Made by a program: the position numbers and the translations under genes. This document shows positions 1 through 62,690 of a DNA stretch of 64,000 bases, one piece after another. Source of the DNA: Bathymodiolus brooksi (Eukaryota > Mollusca > Bivalvia > Mytilida > Modiolidae). The notes under the pieces are model-generated. The model was given only the letters and a program-made list of their open reading frames with translations. It had not been told where the DNA came from and did no database searches. Every line of letters starts with the position of its first letter. Positions within the stretch are counted from its first letter, which is position 1. The stretch lies in contig OY804579.1 in the NCBI GenBank assembly GCA_963680875.1, positions 23,173,804 through 23,237,803 on the forward strand, given 5' to 3'.

Positions 1-122
1 GTGTTGTCTTTATGGTATTTATAAATGAGTAAATTTGGATCCTTGACATAAATGATATGTTTGGTATGTTTTATTCAGACAATTTTATAAGATTGTTAAT
101 GACCTAATTGTTCTATTCTTAG

Positions 123-50315
<50,193 letters not shown>

Positions 50316-53300
50316 TAAGAGTTTGATGTTTGAATCAAAAGTAATACTACACAAAAACTCATCTATATCAAATTGACAAAACTTTTATAATCAAATTTGC
50401 TTTGAAGTAATAATTGTATATAAAGTTCCCAATGATGTCAGGTTGTTATTGTGTTCTGTTTTATGAGTGAATTTGTAAAGCAATGTTATATTTATTAAAA
50501 TGTTTTTGCATTAGCCATACATTGAAGGAGGAATATAGACATTTATTTAGGTTTTTTAAGTGTCATTCACAAGGAATTAAAACATTTATATAGGGTTTTT
50601 TTAAGTGTCATTCACGAGGAACATAGACATTTATTTAGGTCTTTTTTAGTGTCATTCATGGGGAATATAAACATTTATTTAGGTTTTATAAGAGTTTTAA
50701 AACACATGTCATTCATTTAAATGACACGATTCACTTTTCTGGTAGAAATTCCATGATCATACATATGTCTGTCAACCCACCATATAGTAGAAGGTCACAG
50801 TGCACATTCATCTGGTCATCTTTCAAATATTTTATCAATTGAAATTAATTTTGATTGTGAATCATGCATACTACATGTACTTGTGTTTACATTTGCTTCT
50901 TAATTTCTCGTAAAATTTTAAGAACAAAAATATTTTTCTAGCTGTTTTAACAGTTGGAGAATAGTAGATTTGGAAAATATTGTTGCGAAAATGTTAAATA
51001 GTTCAGACAAATATCTTATCAATTGAAATTAATTCTGATGGACAGTTTTGATGGTGAAACATGCATAGTACTAAACAATGTAAATCCTTTTTAAAGCCTA
51101 TTTTCATTGGCTTCTTAATTCTTCTTAAATTTCTATTAAAGAAAAATATATAAATATATTTTAAGTGTTAGAGCTTAGTAGATATGGTAAATATTGTTGA
51201 GAAAATGTTAAATAGTTAAAACAAATATTTTATAAGGAAGAGGAGGTGGGAGGGGGTCAGTTTGAATGTTCTATGTTATAAGTGGGAGGGGGTCAGTTTG
51301 AATGCTCTATTTTATATGTAAAAAAAATTGTGAATGATTTTGGTATTAAGTAACTACTTATTGTTTGAAAATAGTTAAGACAAATATTATACAAGGAAGG
51401 GGAGGGGGTCAGTTTGTGCATTCTATTTTATATAAGAAAAAAATTGTGAATGATATTGGAATTAAGTAACTACTTATTGTTTGAATAATTTGACTAAAAT
51501 TTCTTCTTACATTCCTCCCTGTCATATTAAAGTATAAAATTAATTTTGTGAAGGGCACAAAAAGGAAAGGAAATTGACATCATTTTTTTTTTATTATGTT
51601 CAAAATTGTAAATTATCATCCATTTTAATATCATTATGAATATCATACATACTTTGTTTATTAGTTGTTTATTGTCATTAAGTATGAAAAGCATGCATTT
51701 TAAATGCTGCTTGTCAACTAAATACACTAAATGTGGAATGTATGTTGTGTATTGAGCATAATTATGTAAATGAGGCACACAAATAATAGCTTATTTTTTT
51801 GTAGTTCCCTTAATTTACCAAAAGAAAATATCTATGCATAATTGTTAATCACAAGAACTGCTGTTCTGTATATATATCATAAGTGTACATTACTAGTGCA
51901 AGGCAAGTTCTTGTTGCATAATTTTCAAATTTTAAATAATATTGTCACTTCCTGTCATGTGATGTGCACCAAATTCAATTAAATTGACCAGTTGTCATTA
52001 AAATCAACAAGAATTATATATCTCTGTCAACAACTTTAAATATCATTTTATAACATTTGTACAAATAAAAAAAAAGTGCTGGTTTTAAGATCATTTCTGT
52101 ATGGAATAAGTGACAACATTATCTCCTTCTGTTTGAAAAATATTTAATGCATTATTTTGTTTGTTTATACGAGTGCTTAAAGGTCGGATCTGAAAATCAT
52201 GTGTCTTCCTTCTCCTTAATTTACACGGAGTGGAATGTGTAAATGAGTACAAAAACAATGTATTCAATATTGACTAATTCAGGAACACAATTGCATTATT
52301 GTTAAAAGTTAGGCAATACAAATGTTAAAAGGATGCTGAGGGACGGAAGTTATTTTTTCTAATATGTCTCGTTATATTCTACAAAATAAAGAAATATTCC
52401 AGTATACATGTATATATATTTATATATGTGCATATAAATATCTTTTTATATATAATTATTATTTTTGCCATTGAAATATTTGTATAAATATCCTAGTACC
52501 AAAAGACAGTATATTAGATCAAAGGAAATGGAATGTGTATATTTTAAAAGACAAAACATCAAAATTGAGACAGTTTGAACAAATTATCCAATCAAAACTT
52601 GGTATTTCCTATTTAAAATACACTGTGTAATTATTACATATTTAATTATGTGTAATGTAAGAAAATAATTTTATCATTCAATCAGAAGGTTAATACTAGC
52701 ATAATTTGAAAGAATGATGTCTGAAAAAATAGCACCGAATAATAATGAGTGTTACTGAGAAAGTATTTTTATCATCGACCAATCAAAGTAAGGTATCAAT
52801 CTGTAGGGTTTATATGAGTGTTTTAATTGGTTCTTGTCCTTCCTTAAAAGTGCTATGTGTTCAGTAGGTAAATTCATAGAAATCACATCTTTTTTTCGCA
52901 TCAGTTTATAAAAATATGTAGACAGAAGTATATATCTAGAATTATGTAAAGATTATCCACAAAACAGACTTTTTATTAAAGATTATGTAGTTAAGAATAG
53001 ATTCTGTAGTAGTCTAATATGGTTAGTTAAAATGGATCATTAATTTGAAAATCAAAAGTAGAAAGAACAAAGACGTTCATAGGATAGTAAAATAGTTGTG
53101 ACCAAAAAAAGGAATAAATTAATTACTGTTGATATTTATCATTTTATATAATTGTACAAATTAGAATTATTTATCATCTTAAAAGGTGATATGATGTGTA
53201 TAATTTACATAAAGATATAAATTTTGTTCAAATCCATAAATATATATATATATATATATATATACAATATTGCACTAAATACTCATTAATAAAATGCCAT

Positions 53301-53497
53301 ATGCTTAAATTCTTTATAAAAAAAAATATATTTATCAAATATACCATTTTTGTACTAACAATAAACAAATATGAATTTTAATCAGTTCTCTTGTTTATCT
53401 CTGATCTGGGATGTATCAAACATTTTGATATACAATTTAACGTGCACAGTGCATCTCTGGAACAACTTTCACCATCAACGCCGAAAGCCAAAAGAAT
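50316..53497 (+). other. 3'UTR and downstream AT-rich sequence with local duplications
   Basis: A ~55-base unit (acatttatttaggtttttta + gtgtcattcac) repeats about four times at 50525-50690. A ~190-base block is duplicated (attttatcaattgaaattaa near 50830 and 51015), and a ~120-base block (gggagggggtcagtttgaat and onward) at 51250-51480. (TA)n lies at 53239-53262. The polyadenylation site is not certain. Confidence 0.55.
50494..52069 (+). promoter_or_regulatory. Candidate polyadenylation signals
   Basis: ATTAAA at 50494-50499, followed by a T/G-rich tgtttttgc, and AATAAA at 52064-52069. Another AATAAA lies at 52385. In such AT-rich DNA these are weak evidence. Confidence 0.25.
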
Positions 53498-53760
53498 GGT
53501 TTGGTTTATAGTATTTTATGCAACTTTAAACAATATTTCAGTTATATCGTGACGATCAGTTTTATTGGTGGAGGAAGCCGGAGTACCCAAAGAAAACCAT
53601 CGATCTGTCACAAGTCACTGACAAACTTTATCACATAATGTTGCATCAAGTACACCTCGCCATGAGCAGAATTCGAACTCACAACTTTAGTGGTGATAGG
53701 CACTGATTATGCAGGTAGTTGTAAATCCAACTACCATATGATCACGACCACGACAGGCTC
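53498..53760 (-). mobile_element. SINE family 1, copy 10, full length
   Basis: Antisense, from the ggtttggttt tail complement to atcacgaccacgacaggc; B-box complement aattcgaactcacaac at about 53670. Confidence 0.9.
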
Positions 53761-54779
53761 TAAAGTTAAAAGATATTTTACATTATATTGGATATAATTT
53801 TGGTAGATCAAAAATGAATTTCATATTGGAGAAAAGCCTGATTAAAAAATTGAAAGAAATGTCAATTAAGTGACTTACATTGTCTTATATGGTTTTTGGT
53901 AGTTTGGACGTGATCTGCCAAACTAGTCGAGCACCAGATAACTCTCCTGGTTTTTGTTGAGTCCATGTTACCAGAGTTTTTGTTCTTTTGCTTTATGTTA
54001 CCTTTATGTTTTCACTTTGTTGGGTCAATCAAAAGACAATGTAATATGGGTAGGTATTGCTTCTACATTGTGCATGCAGCATAGTACAGAGACAGCACAA
54101 AATGGCCTTACTGATAGTCAAAATGTGTCTTGTTATCTACTGTAGTCTGTTGCTTCAGTGGGCATTCTTCAAATCTAATTTAGCATGCTGGTCCAGTATA
54201 CAAATATTCTATGATTAGTTGTACCCTTGATATTGCCAGAAAATGCTGATCCTGCTCTGACTGATAATGACCATCACAATTGAAAAGTACATCTGTTTGA
54301 AGACTGATGGAAAGTGTTTGTCCACTATGATATTTTGCTTTTACCACCAATGATAAAGGACTACAGTAAATAATCCTAGAGTGGGTGGGATTGATTTAAT
54401 CTATAGAACTAAGACAATAAAACTTTCAAATTGATGACTTCAACTTTACCACTAGGGATTCCTGGTTACATAGCATCCTTGTCACAGTAGTAACATCTAT
54501 CACAGGCGTCTGTGTAGGAAAGACAAGCTCTGGTATATAGTATCAACTTGGGAGATATACTCCTGCATGTGTTGCTACAATGTTGCTTAATAGATATGGA
54601 AAGTTCAAAGTGGAAAAAATTAGAATCATCTCTGTGGCCGAAACCTTTCGGTCTAAGCTGGTTCTTTGCTGTTAATTTCCAGGTTAAAATTGTTAACCTT
54701 AATTACAAATATCTCATTTTGGTAAAAATATATTCTGTTTTGTGGTAAACCACTCTGATCCTAACCTTTTGTGGTATTA
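53761..54779 (+). other. Downstream sequence, possible retroelement debris
   Basis: No gene recognised. Given the reverse-transcriptase fragment that follows, part of this may be its decayed upstream portion, but I cannot align it. Confidence 0.35.
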
Positions 54780-55170
54780 TTCAAAGGTCAGACAACATTC
54801 CAATGGGTACTAGTTGTGCTCCATTCCTGCTGGCCTGTTTTTGTATTGGTATGAAGCTGACTTCATGCAAGGGCTTCTAAAGGATCAGTTAAAAAAAGCT
54901 AGTCCAATCCACTAATTTCACCTTTCCCTTCTTCGATGATGTTCACTCGTTGAACAATTCACTGTTTAATGATTATAGGTCGTATCCATCCCAGTCAACT
55001 TGAGATAAAGGATATTACTGAGAGATAAAACTCAGCTTCATATCTTGAACTTGACTTGGAAATCGAGAATAAGGGACAACTGAGATCCAAATTATACGAC
55101 AACCGAAATTATTTGAATTTTCCAGTTGTGCATTTCCCTATAATATGTAGCAACATGCCCAAAATATCAT
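54780..55170 (+). pseudogene. Decayed reverse transcriptase fragment
   Basis: In shifting frames it reads IPMGTSCAP, YWYEADFMQGLL, then a DDVHSLNNS form of the catalytic YxDD box (first residue altered), and at 55035-55166 LDLEIENKGQLRSKLYDNR and NFPVVHFPIICSNMP. These are conserved blocks of a reverse-transcriptase family widespread in invertebrate genomes. Frameshifts and stops make it inactive. Subfamily not determined. Confidence 0.75.
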
Positions 55171-55304
55171 AATGCATTACTTTTGTCCACTTTAAGTCAA
55201 CGCTACTGGCTATACTTTGGCCAGACCCAAATATCTTGATGGGTCAACCCTTATTTGTAAGGCGCGCAACAGAGGCTCAAATTCTGGGGTAAATATGACG
55301 AATG

Positions 55305-56619
55305 CCAGACAACTCGGCCCGCGGACAACTCGGACCGAGACAACCCGGCTAGTAAGCGAGGACAAGTCGGCCCGTATGTTAAGACAACTCGGACCGTATT
55401 ATTGTTTTATAATATTGTTCAATATTTATATGTGTATAATATAATTATTTATTTATTTATTTAAAAGACAATTATAATCTTTTAGTGAAAAAGAATTATT
55501 GATTCAATGATAATATTACTTGTGACCAAAAATGTGATTAGGACGTGATTTTGTTCTCATAACATGGTCTATTACATATCATTCACAGGAATAAAATTAA
55601 TATCAAAAATTAAAAATAAGTAATTTAAGAAAAAATTATTTAAAGACTATAAATTATGAAATTTCATATAAGCATTATGTATTATTTTTTGTTTGTATAA
55701 GCTTCATGATTGTTGGAAAAGTTGCAAATGGGTGTCGTTAAACAAAACATGAATAAAAAAAAATTATATCTTAAAGATGACAATATGTAATATCAAGGCA
55801 TATCAAGTTGTCTGATAAATATAAAAAATTAAAAAAAATTAAACTGTTAACAGGATTTGGTCAAAATTGGGTTTTGTTCATTAATTCAAAGTTTAATTTT
55901 TTATATTGTATTTTGACGGCTACATAATTTCTTTTAAATACATGCCTGTCAAATTATTTTTAATTGCTGAAGTATTAAGATATTTTTAATTATTTATTTG
56001 AAATTTGGTTCATTAATTTTCTAATTTTATTTTTGTTTTGAAAATCATTTTATCCACAACTAGGATTTTTTGTTGGAAAGTTCCAGTTGAAACATTAGTT
56101 ATTGTCATTATAATTAACTCATCAATGTTTTATTACCAATTTAATACACACCTACTAATGGGGAATATTTGTTGACAAATAGCAACGACCAGATGGCCAC
56201 TATTGCTCAATTATACACAGACAGGAAACACAAAAATTCAAAAGAAGTCATACCACACTTTTTGACATTTTAAAGATTTCCCAAGTTTTCCATATTGCAA
56301 TTGCAAACTGAGACCATAAATTACTGAAATGAAATATGGTTTTGGTGGATTATATAGGGATTTTTTTTTAACATTTCCCAATACTTTTGACAGATGACTG
56401 TATCTTTATGATTTCCGTCAATTTTATTCAAAAAAATCAATAAGACAACAATAATTATTGATGGTCTGCGTAGTCTTATCATACGGTCCGAGTTGTCTTA
56501 ACATACGGGCCGACTAGTCCTCGCTTACGGGCCGACTTGTTCTCGCTTACGGGCCGACTTGTTCTCGCTTACGGGCCGACTTGTCTCGGTCCGAGTTGTC
56601 CGCGGGCCGAGTTATCTGG
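55305..56619. mobile_element. 1.3-kb inverted-repeat element with GC-rich subterminal repeats
   Basis: Left end ccagacaactcggcccgcgg; right end inverse of ccagataactcggcccgcgg. Both arms carry caactcggaccgagacaa and tgttaagacaactcggaccg, with variable numbers of a ~24-base unit (caagtcggcccgtaagcgag): about one to two on the left, three to four on the right. The interior is AT-rich and non-coding, so it is likely non-autonomous. Confidence 0.85.
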
Positions 56620-56938
56620 TACCCGATATGACTTGATGACAAACTTAAAATGTCCAGCTGCAATACTTTTGTTCACTTGGTCCTAAGGTAGAAGTTACTT
56701 GTTGGATTGGTCCAAAGGTCCAAATGCTTTAACTCTTGGAAGGTCCATAAAGAAGGCCAAAGTTCGAGTCTGACATGGCTTTTAAAAATCACAAATATTT
56801 TCCTACTGCAATAAGTGTGTCCAATCGGGGTTAAAGGCGAAGCTACTGGCTAAAGTTAGACCATTCCAAAAGGTCTTGGTTGAATAACCACTAGAAAGTC
56901 GAAAATAGAGGCCAAAATTCCTACTCTTGATATTACTT
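56620..56938 (+). other. Sequence between elements
   Basis: A diverged duplicate of the region just left of the 55305 element (gctactggctaaagttagacc here, gctactggctatactttggcc at 55202). No gene. Confidence 0.4.
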
Positions 56939-58160
56939 GGGGCCGTCGTGATCGTATGGAAGTTGAATTTACAATTACCTATGCAATCAGTGCCTATCAC
57001 CACTTTACCTATATAATCAGTGCCTATCACCACTTTACCTATGCAATCAGTGCCTATCACCACTTTACCTATACAATCAGTGCCTATCACCACTTTACCT
57101 ATGCAATCAGTGCTTATCACCACTTTACCTATGCAATCAGTGCCTATCACCACTTTACCTATATAATCAGTGCCTATCACCACTTTACCTATGCAATCAG
57201 TGCCTATCACCACTTTACCTATGCAATCAGTGCCTATCACCACTTTACCTATGCAATCAGTGTCTATCACCACTTTACCTATATAATCAGTGCCTATCAC
57301 CACTTTACCTATGCAATCAGTGCCTATCACCACTTTACCTATACAATCAGTGCCTATCACCACTTTACCTATGCAATCAGTGCCTATCACCACTTTACCT
57401 ATGCAATCAGTGCCTATCACCACTTTACCTATATAATCAGTGCCTATCACCACTTTACCTATGCAATCAGTGCCTATCACCACTTTACCTATGCAATCAG
57501 TGCCTATCACCACTTTACCTATGCAATCAGTGTCTATCACCACTTTACCTATATAATCAGTGCCTATCACCACTTTACCTATGCAATCAGTGCCTATCAC
57601 CACTTTACCTATACAATCAGTGCCTATCACCACTTTACCTATGCAATCAGTGCCTATCACCACTTTACCTATGCAATCAGTGCCTATCACCACTTTACCT
57701 ATATAATCAGTGCCTATCACCACTTTACCTATGCATTCAGTGCCTATCACCACTTTACCTATATAATCAGTGCCTATCACCACTTTACCTATGCATTCAG
57801 TGCCTATCACCACTTTACCTATGCAATCAGTGCCTATCACCACTTTACCTATGCAATCAGTGCCTATCACCACTTTACCTATGCAATCAGTGCCTGTCAC
57901 CATTTTACCTATGCAATCAGTGCTTATCACCACTTTACCTATATAATCAGTGCCTATCACCACTTTACCTATGCAATCAGTGTCTATCACCACTTTACCT
58001 ATGCAATCAGTGCCTGTCACCACTAAACTTGTGAAAATTTGTCAGTGACTTGCGCAGGTTGGTGGTTTTCGCCGGGTACTCCGGTTTCACCAATAAAACT
58101 AACCGACATGATATAACTGAAAAATTGTTCAAAGTGGTGTTAAACATCATAACCCCTACC
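56939..58160 (+). mobile_element. SINE family 1, copy 11, with internal 30-bp expansion
   Basis: Head ggggccgtcgtgatcgtatg and first internal segment, then the 30-bp array, then the normal rest of the SINE: gtcagtgacttgcgcaggtt, tactccggtttcaccaataa, gatataactgaaaaattgtt, tgttaaacatcataa. Without the array it would be an ordinary SINE. Confidence 0.93.
56975..58024 (+). repeat. 30-bp minisatellite, about 35 copies, from inside the SINE
   Basis: Unit tttacctatgcaatcagtgc + ctatcaccac, the stretch that in every family 1 SINE lies just upstream of the B-box. Variants (atataatcag, atacaatcag, tgtctatcac) recur in a repeated order, suggesting higher-order duplication. Both strands are open (406 and 356 codons) only because 30 is divisible by three. 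Confidence 0.97.
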
Positions 58161-60261
58161 AAGATATGTCTTGTCCAACTTTTTTATAGGTTACAAACAT
58201 ATCTGAAAGGTAGCTTCTAGCGAAATGTCTTGAGTCTAGTAACTGGGATGGTTATACGAGTGGAAATTTAGGTTGCCACATGAACATGAAAACAAAGACA
58301 TATATTGATTTAATTTAACATATTTTATTGTCTAAATAATGACAAAGTGATCAGACATAAGTTTTTCAACTTATTATTGTATTCTGCATAACTTAATATA
58401 TATTGGATATGGTCGTAAGATATTTTCTTGCAACTGTCCATCATGTGCATAGGAAGCTATTACTAAGTAAAAGCTACTGCAAATGGTATTTTAGGGGCAA
58501 AGAGCGTTGGTATTCTCCATGTACGAGACACAAAACGTCCAGCCGTTCATTCTTATGCACAACAGTTGGTGTCACTTTCGAGGGTTGTACCCGCAGTGAG
58601 GAAAAAAACTAGATCCCTGATCGTGTCCCAGAAATCAAAAAAGGAAACATGTTTTCATAGATTTAATATTTTTATTCAGATAGCATCGTCGAAGTTTTCG
58701 TTGATTAGCCATTTTTCTTACTACATGTATAAGTATTGTACATAAAGATTGATTGACTTCTGTTGAGCGTGAAGGGATAAGTATTTGTGGAGAACAGAAT
58801 TTACAAAAAAAATATATTTGAAATTTTCATGTTTATTTGAAAGAATCAAATATGCTGTTTTTTACCTTAATTTTTAAGTGATGTCTTATGACCATCGTCT
58901 AGAGACACAACCCTTTATATTAATAAAAAGGTATTTTAATGGATTATTATATGTATATATGTTATTATGTATTTGTCGAAGGTCACATGAGCGTGGGTAA
59001 CTTGTTTGTAATTTCGTTACCTTCATAAAATAAATAATATAAATGAAAGACCCGTCTCTGCTTATTTATGATAATGAAGTACATTTTAAATTCTCTGACA
59101 TGTTATGTGGCAACTGATCCATAATTATTTACTTTCAAGCAAAAGTTTGATCATATTAAAATAATTTATAGTAAACAGTAAAATTGACTTATTTCCATCC
59201 AAACAAAGCAGTGTATAGAATTACAAAAACTGTAATATAACAAAAGTTATCTCCCCATTGACCATGAAAAAGACGAAAATATCAAGATTTATTTCCCCTT
59301 TGACCACTGGAAATGTAATATTTCCATTAAAATTTGAATAAATCATTTATTATATATCTTTAAAATTTTCTAACTAAATGTTTCAAGCTGAGTACACATT
59401 ATGTTGTAATGCGAATGAGATTGCACAGTCAAGATGAAATAAAATTATTATAAACATATTGAATTTGTAGAACATGATAATAAATCACACAGAATAATAC
59501 CACCATTGCGAAATAAACATTTTCAATCTATATAAAACATTATTATAGCTATAAAAGAGATTAATATATCGTTAACGTTCAAGTCTTTCATTTATTCTCT
59601 ATTTGATAGGAATATTAAAGTAATTTATGTTTTACCAAACCGTCCCCTTCTTTCAACATCTGGAGGTAGTTTAGATTTGATCAAAGGCTCTAAACGATCT
59701 TTTCTATGTTTTTTTATCATAAACATCGACTTTAGAAGTCGAACAGTTAAGACGTAAATGGAACATTATGAAGCTCATGTGGTAGAAACCAAGAGCTTTG
59801 CCAATTGTGTGAAATTTTAATATTTACTTAACATGTGCTAAAGTTTCGTGTTCAAAGTAAATTTAGCAGTTTATATTTCTGGCGGTTTACATTAACTTAC
59901 CATTTTACTTTTGATGATTAAAATGCCAATATAAAACTAATGTATTTAAAATGCTTCAGTATATATGACATACAACATATTAAGAAACATTTTATGTTCT
60001 CTACTTTAGTACGTATTTTGTACTCATATGAAACTCGTGTTTCAAGTGTGAAAAACCATGTTTTGGGTTACGAGAAAACGAAATGAAAATTATACTCGAA
60101 TAAATGATCGATGTAAAAAGTACTTCTTAGCTATTAGGGCAACTGATGACAGCTATTGTACCATTCTGTGAGGTTTCCTATACTCTGATCGGGTCATAAA
60201 TGCCAATTAAAAAACTACTTAGAAGATGAGACCAAGGTGTCATGATCTGAGTTTGACATAG
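58161..60261 (+). other. Intergenic AT-rich sequence
   Basis: No gene supported. A GC-richer patch at 58490-58620 (gcaaagagcgttggtattct) is open in several frames, but I recognise no domain. Confidence 0.4.
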
Positions 60262-60426
60262 CCGAATAATCTGTCTCTTGTGTGTCTATATTTGTCATTA
60301 TATATTTCCTTTTTATTATTTTTACATTTTTTTTTTGACACAGTGTTTCAAAAAAAAAATGTCCAAATAATAAAAAGGAAAAATATATAATGACAAATAT
60401 AGACACACAAGAGACAGATTATTCGG
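60262..60426. repeat. Near-perfect 165-bp palindrome
   Basis: Arms 60262-60338 and 60350-60426 (ccgaataatctgtctcttgt and its inverse) with a loop of about 11 bases. Flanked by similar tgagtttgacatag and ctaagtttgacag, possibly an imperfect target duplication. Read as a small foldback MITE. Confidence 0.9.
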
Positions 60427-61725
60427 TCTAAGTTTGACAGTAATCTGAATCGTATATTATAAATCTATGTAGCACATTCATAACAACAATAATATACATT
60501 TAGGTTTCTGTTGGACAGTTCTATTATCTGTCGCCATATCACTTTGGGTTTTTATCTGACACTACCATCGATCAACCTAAACCACAATGTGTCTGTCCCA
60601 CAGTTATGCTGTTATCCGTTAACCTTTGTCACGTTGGACGTCGGTTTGACAGTCTTGTTATCCGTCGCCCATCATCATGTCCGACAGTCCCATTGTTATC
60701 CGTCACCCGAAATGACGCGGGGAGTTTTCCAGGATACAGTCCTACACGGCGTAAAAAATCTTCTACGCAATTGAAAGGATTGATATAAATCTTTACACAT
60801 TATCGACGCATCTCAATTTTAATGCATTTGTAAATCAACAGGTTTTTTTCTTTTTGAGATCCATTTTGTCGTATATATATAAGCATGTTGCAATAAACTT
60901 TTTATAATAAATCTAACGTTGCTTATTTAAGATGACCCCAGGATCTATAATTTAAAAAGAATTCGTCCTAATCCATAGAATGGATTATGTCGATTTGGTA
61001 TTAATAAAATAACATTTAGAACTTAATGAAACGGGCAAACATGAACTTCATCTTCTCGAGGCAAATGTCCCGTGTTCAGAGGGTGTACCTGATGTCCTTT
61101 GCCATGTACCATTGACAACTTCGCAGTCAATGTGAAAACTCCATTAATAATTGTATGGACCAATCAAATTGCAAATTACAATTTAAAACGATGATCAACA
61201 GATGGAAAGCGTTATGGAAAATAAAAGGCATCCTGTCTTCTAGAACGCATGGAATGTTTATAAACTTTCAATACTTCAAAACATAATGTTCTTGAAATTT
61301 TCATATGTATATTTGTTTTCAAATGTAGACCTACAACGAATTTCTAAACATTAATAACATTTTATCATATTTAAAGACCAATGTGAAGCTGGCCTGTAGT
61401 TCCTGCAAGGGGCTGATAGTATAGCTGGTTCCTGCCAGTCCGGCAATTTGAAAAGGTGTGGTCTGATATTTGTCTTGAGTACTCTTCACCAAAATAACGA
61501 TAAATATAGTAGACTTCCGATTGTGTTAGAAAACCAATGCTGCTCGAATGTATTACCTTAATAAAGGAGATACTAAGTGTCAATATGAATACAAGTTGTG
61601 ATTTTCTGCTTCGAGGGTACTATGTAATGACAAAACCCTTAAATCTCATTGGTTGTAAGACCTTATTGTCTATCAACATACCATTGTAGTCATGAAGGTT
61701 ATCAGTATTTAATAGAAGTATACAT
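60427..61725 (+). other. Intergenic sequence
   Basis: At 60515-60720 a degenerate unit (gacagt...ttatccgtcgccc) recurs about four times. No gene supported; the open frames at 60511-60788 lack recognisable domains. Confidence 0.4.
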
Positions 61726-62690
61726 CAGTGGCGGATCCAGGGGGTGGTCCCACGGCGCACCGGACCACCCCCTTGCCGACCCCCCAAAATTTGTTAAGGT
61801 GCCTTTCTCGGTGTACAGCTAATTAACACTTGAAATTAATCTTTTATTGTGATAATTGTTTTGATTGCAATACCCGTAGGTGTCAAATTGACAGAATACG
61901 GATCAATGCGCTTTACTTGGTCTAGTTACCTGGTACTTGTCAAAACAACTCATCAAAGAAAACTATAAAGGAAAATACATGTATCGATACATGTAAATAA
62001 TGAAGAAGTTGACGTCTTATTTTGAAAGGTAATTATAATTGTTTGTTTAATTAAAATTTCCATATATGCTCACCATGGTAGTTTTACCTGCATTTACATG
62101 CATATATTTGATGAAGATTGAATATTTGTCTAAGTTCTTTGAGAAAAATGTCAATCATCTGGAGATTATATAGATAGTTACTACATGTATCTGTGAAAAA
62201 ATTTCAAAGCCATTGAATGGTTGAAACAAAGAAATATGCAATAGTTCACTCATAACCAGCATAATCGTTTGTCTCAATTCGTGTAAATAAGAATGCAATG
62301 AAGCTGAACTTTTGTCTTCTGTTGTTAAATGTGTAGTTTTATGTGGGAAACAAAACTTGCCTTTACGAGGTCATAGGGATGATTCTCAGCATATTGAAGA
62401 TAATAATATCAACAGTGGTAACTTTCAGGCTTTAATCAATTTTCGCGTTGACTCTGGGGACGATAATTTGAAAAATTATCTCGAAAACGGCCCGAGAAAT
62501 GCAACAAAAATAATTGATGTTATTAAAGAATGCATAGTTGGTGATTTAGTGGCTGAAGTAAAGGACACTGGTTTATACTCAATTTCTGCTGATGAAAAGG
62601 CAGATAGATCAAAACACTGAACAGCTCACCATTTGTCTTCGATTTGTTGACAACAACCTTAACATTAGAGAACTGAATATGAAGAAAAAT
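61726..62690 (+). mobile_element. Decayed hAT-type element (5' end and coding remnant)
   Basis: Starts with cagtggcggatccaggggg, an end I remember from invertebrate hAT-like elements (unchecked). The coding remnant at 62291 follows in the same direction. No matching right end is visible in the window. Confidence 0.5.
62291..62690 (+). pseudogene. ZMYM1-like / hAT transposase fragment (DUF4371 region)
   Basis: Reads KCVVLCGKQNLPLRGHRDD, NFQALINFRVDSGDDNLK, then YSISADEKADRSK, and after a frameshift near 62617 EQLTICLRFVDNNLNIRE. These are typical blocks of the DUF4371 part of hAT-derived proteins annotated as zinc finger MYM-type 1-like. N- and C-terminal parts are missing; the frame is broken. 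Confidence 0.8.

Noticed and set aside
56803..58026. Open frames of 406 and 356 codons
   Set aside because: Same artefact from a 30-bp repeat inside a SINE.
58403..58612. Small gene in a GC-richer patch
   Set aside because: Several frames open, none with a recognisable domain or convincing splice context; left as intergenic.
60511..60788. Two overlapping small open frames
   Set aside because: They overlie a degenerate repeat and show no domain.
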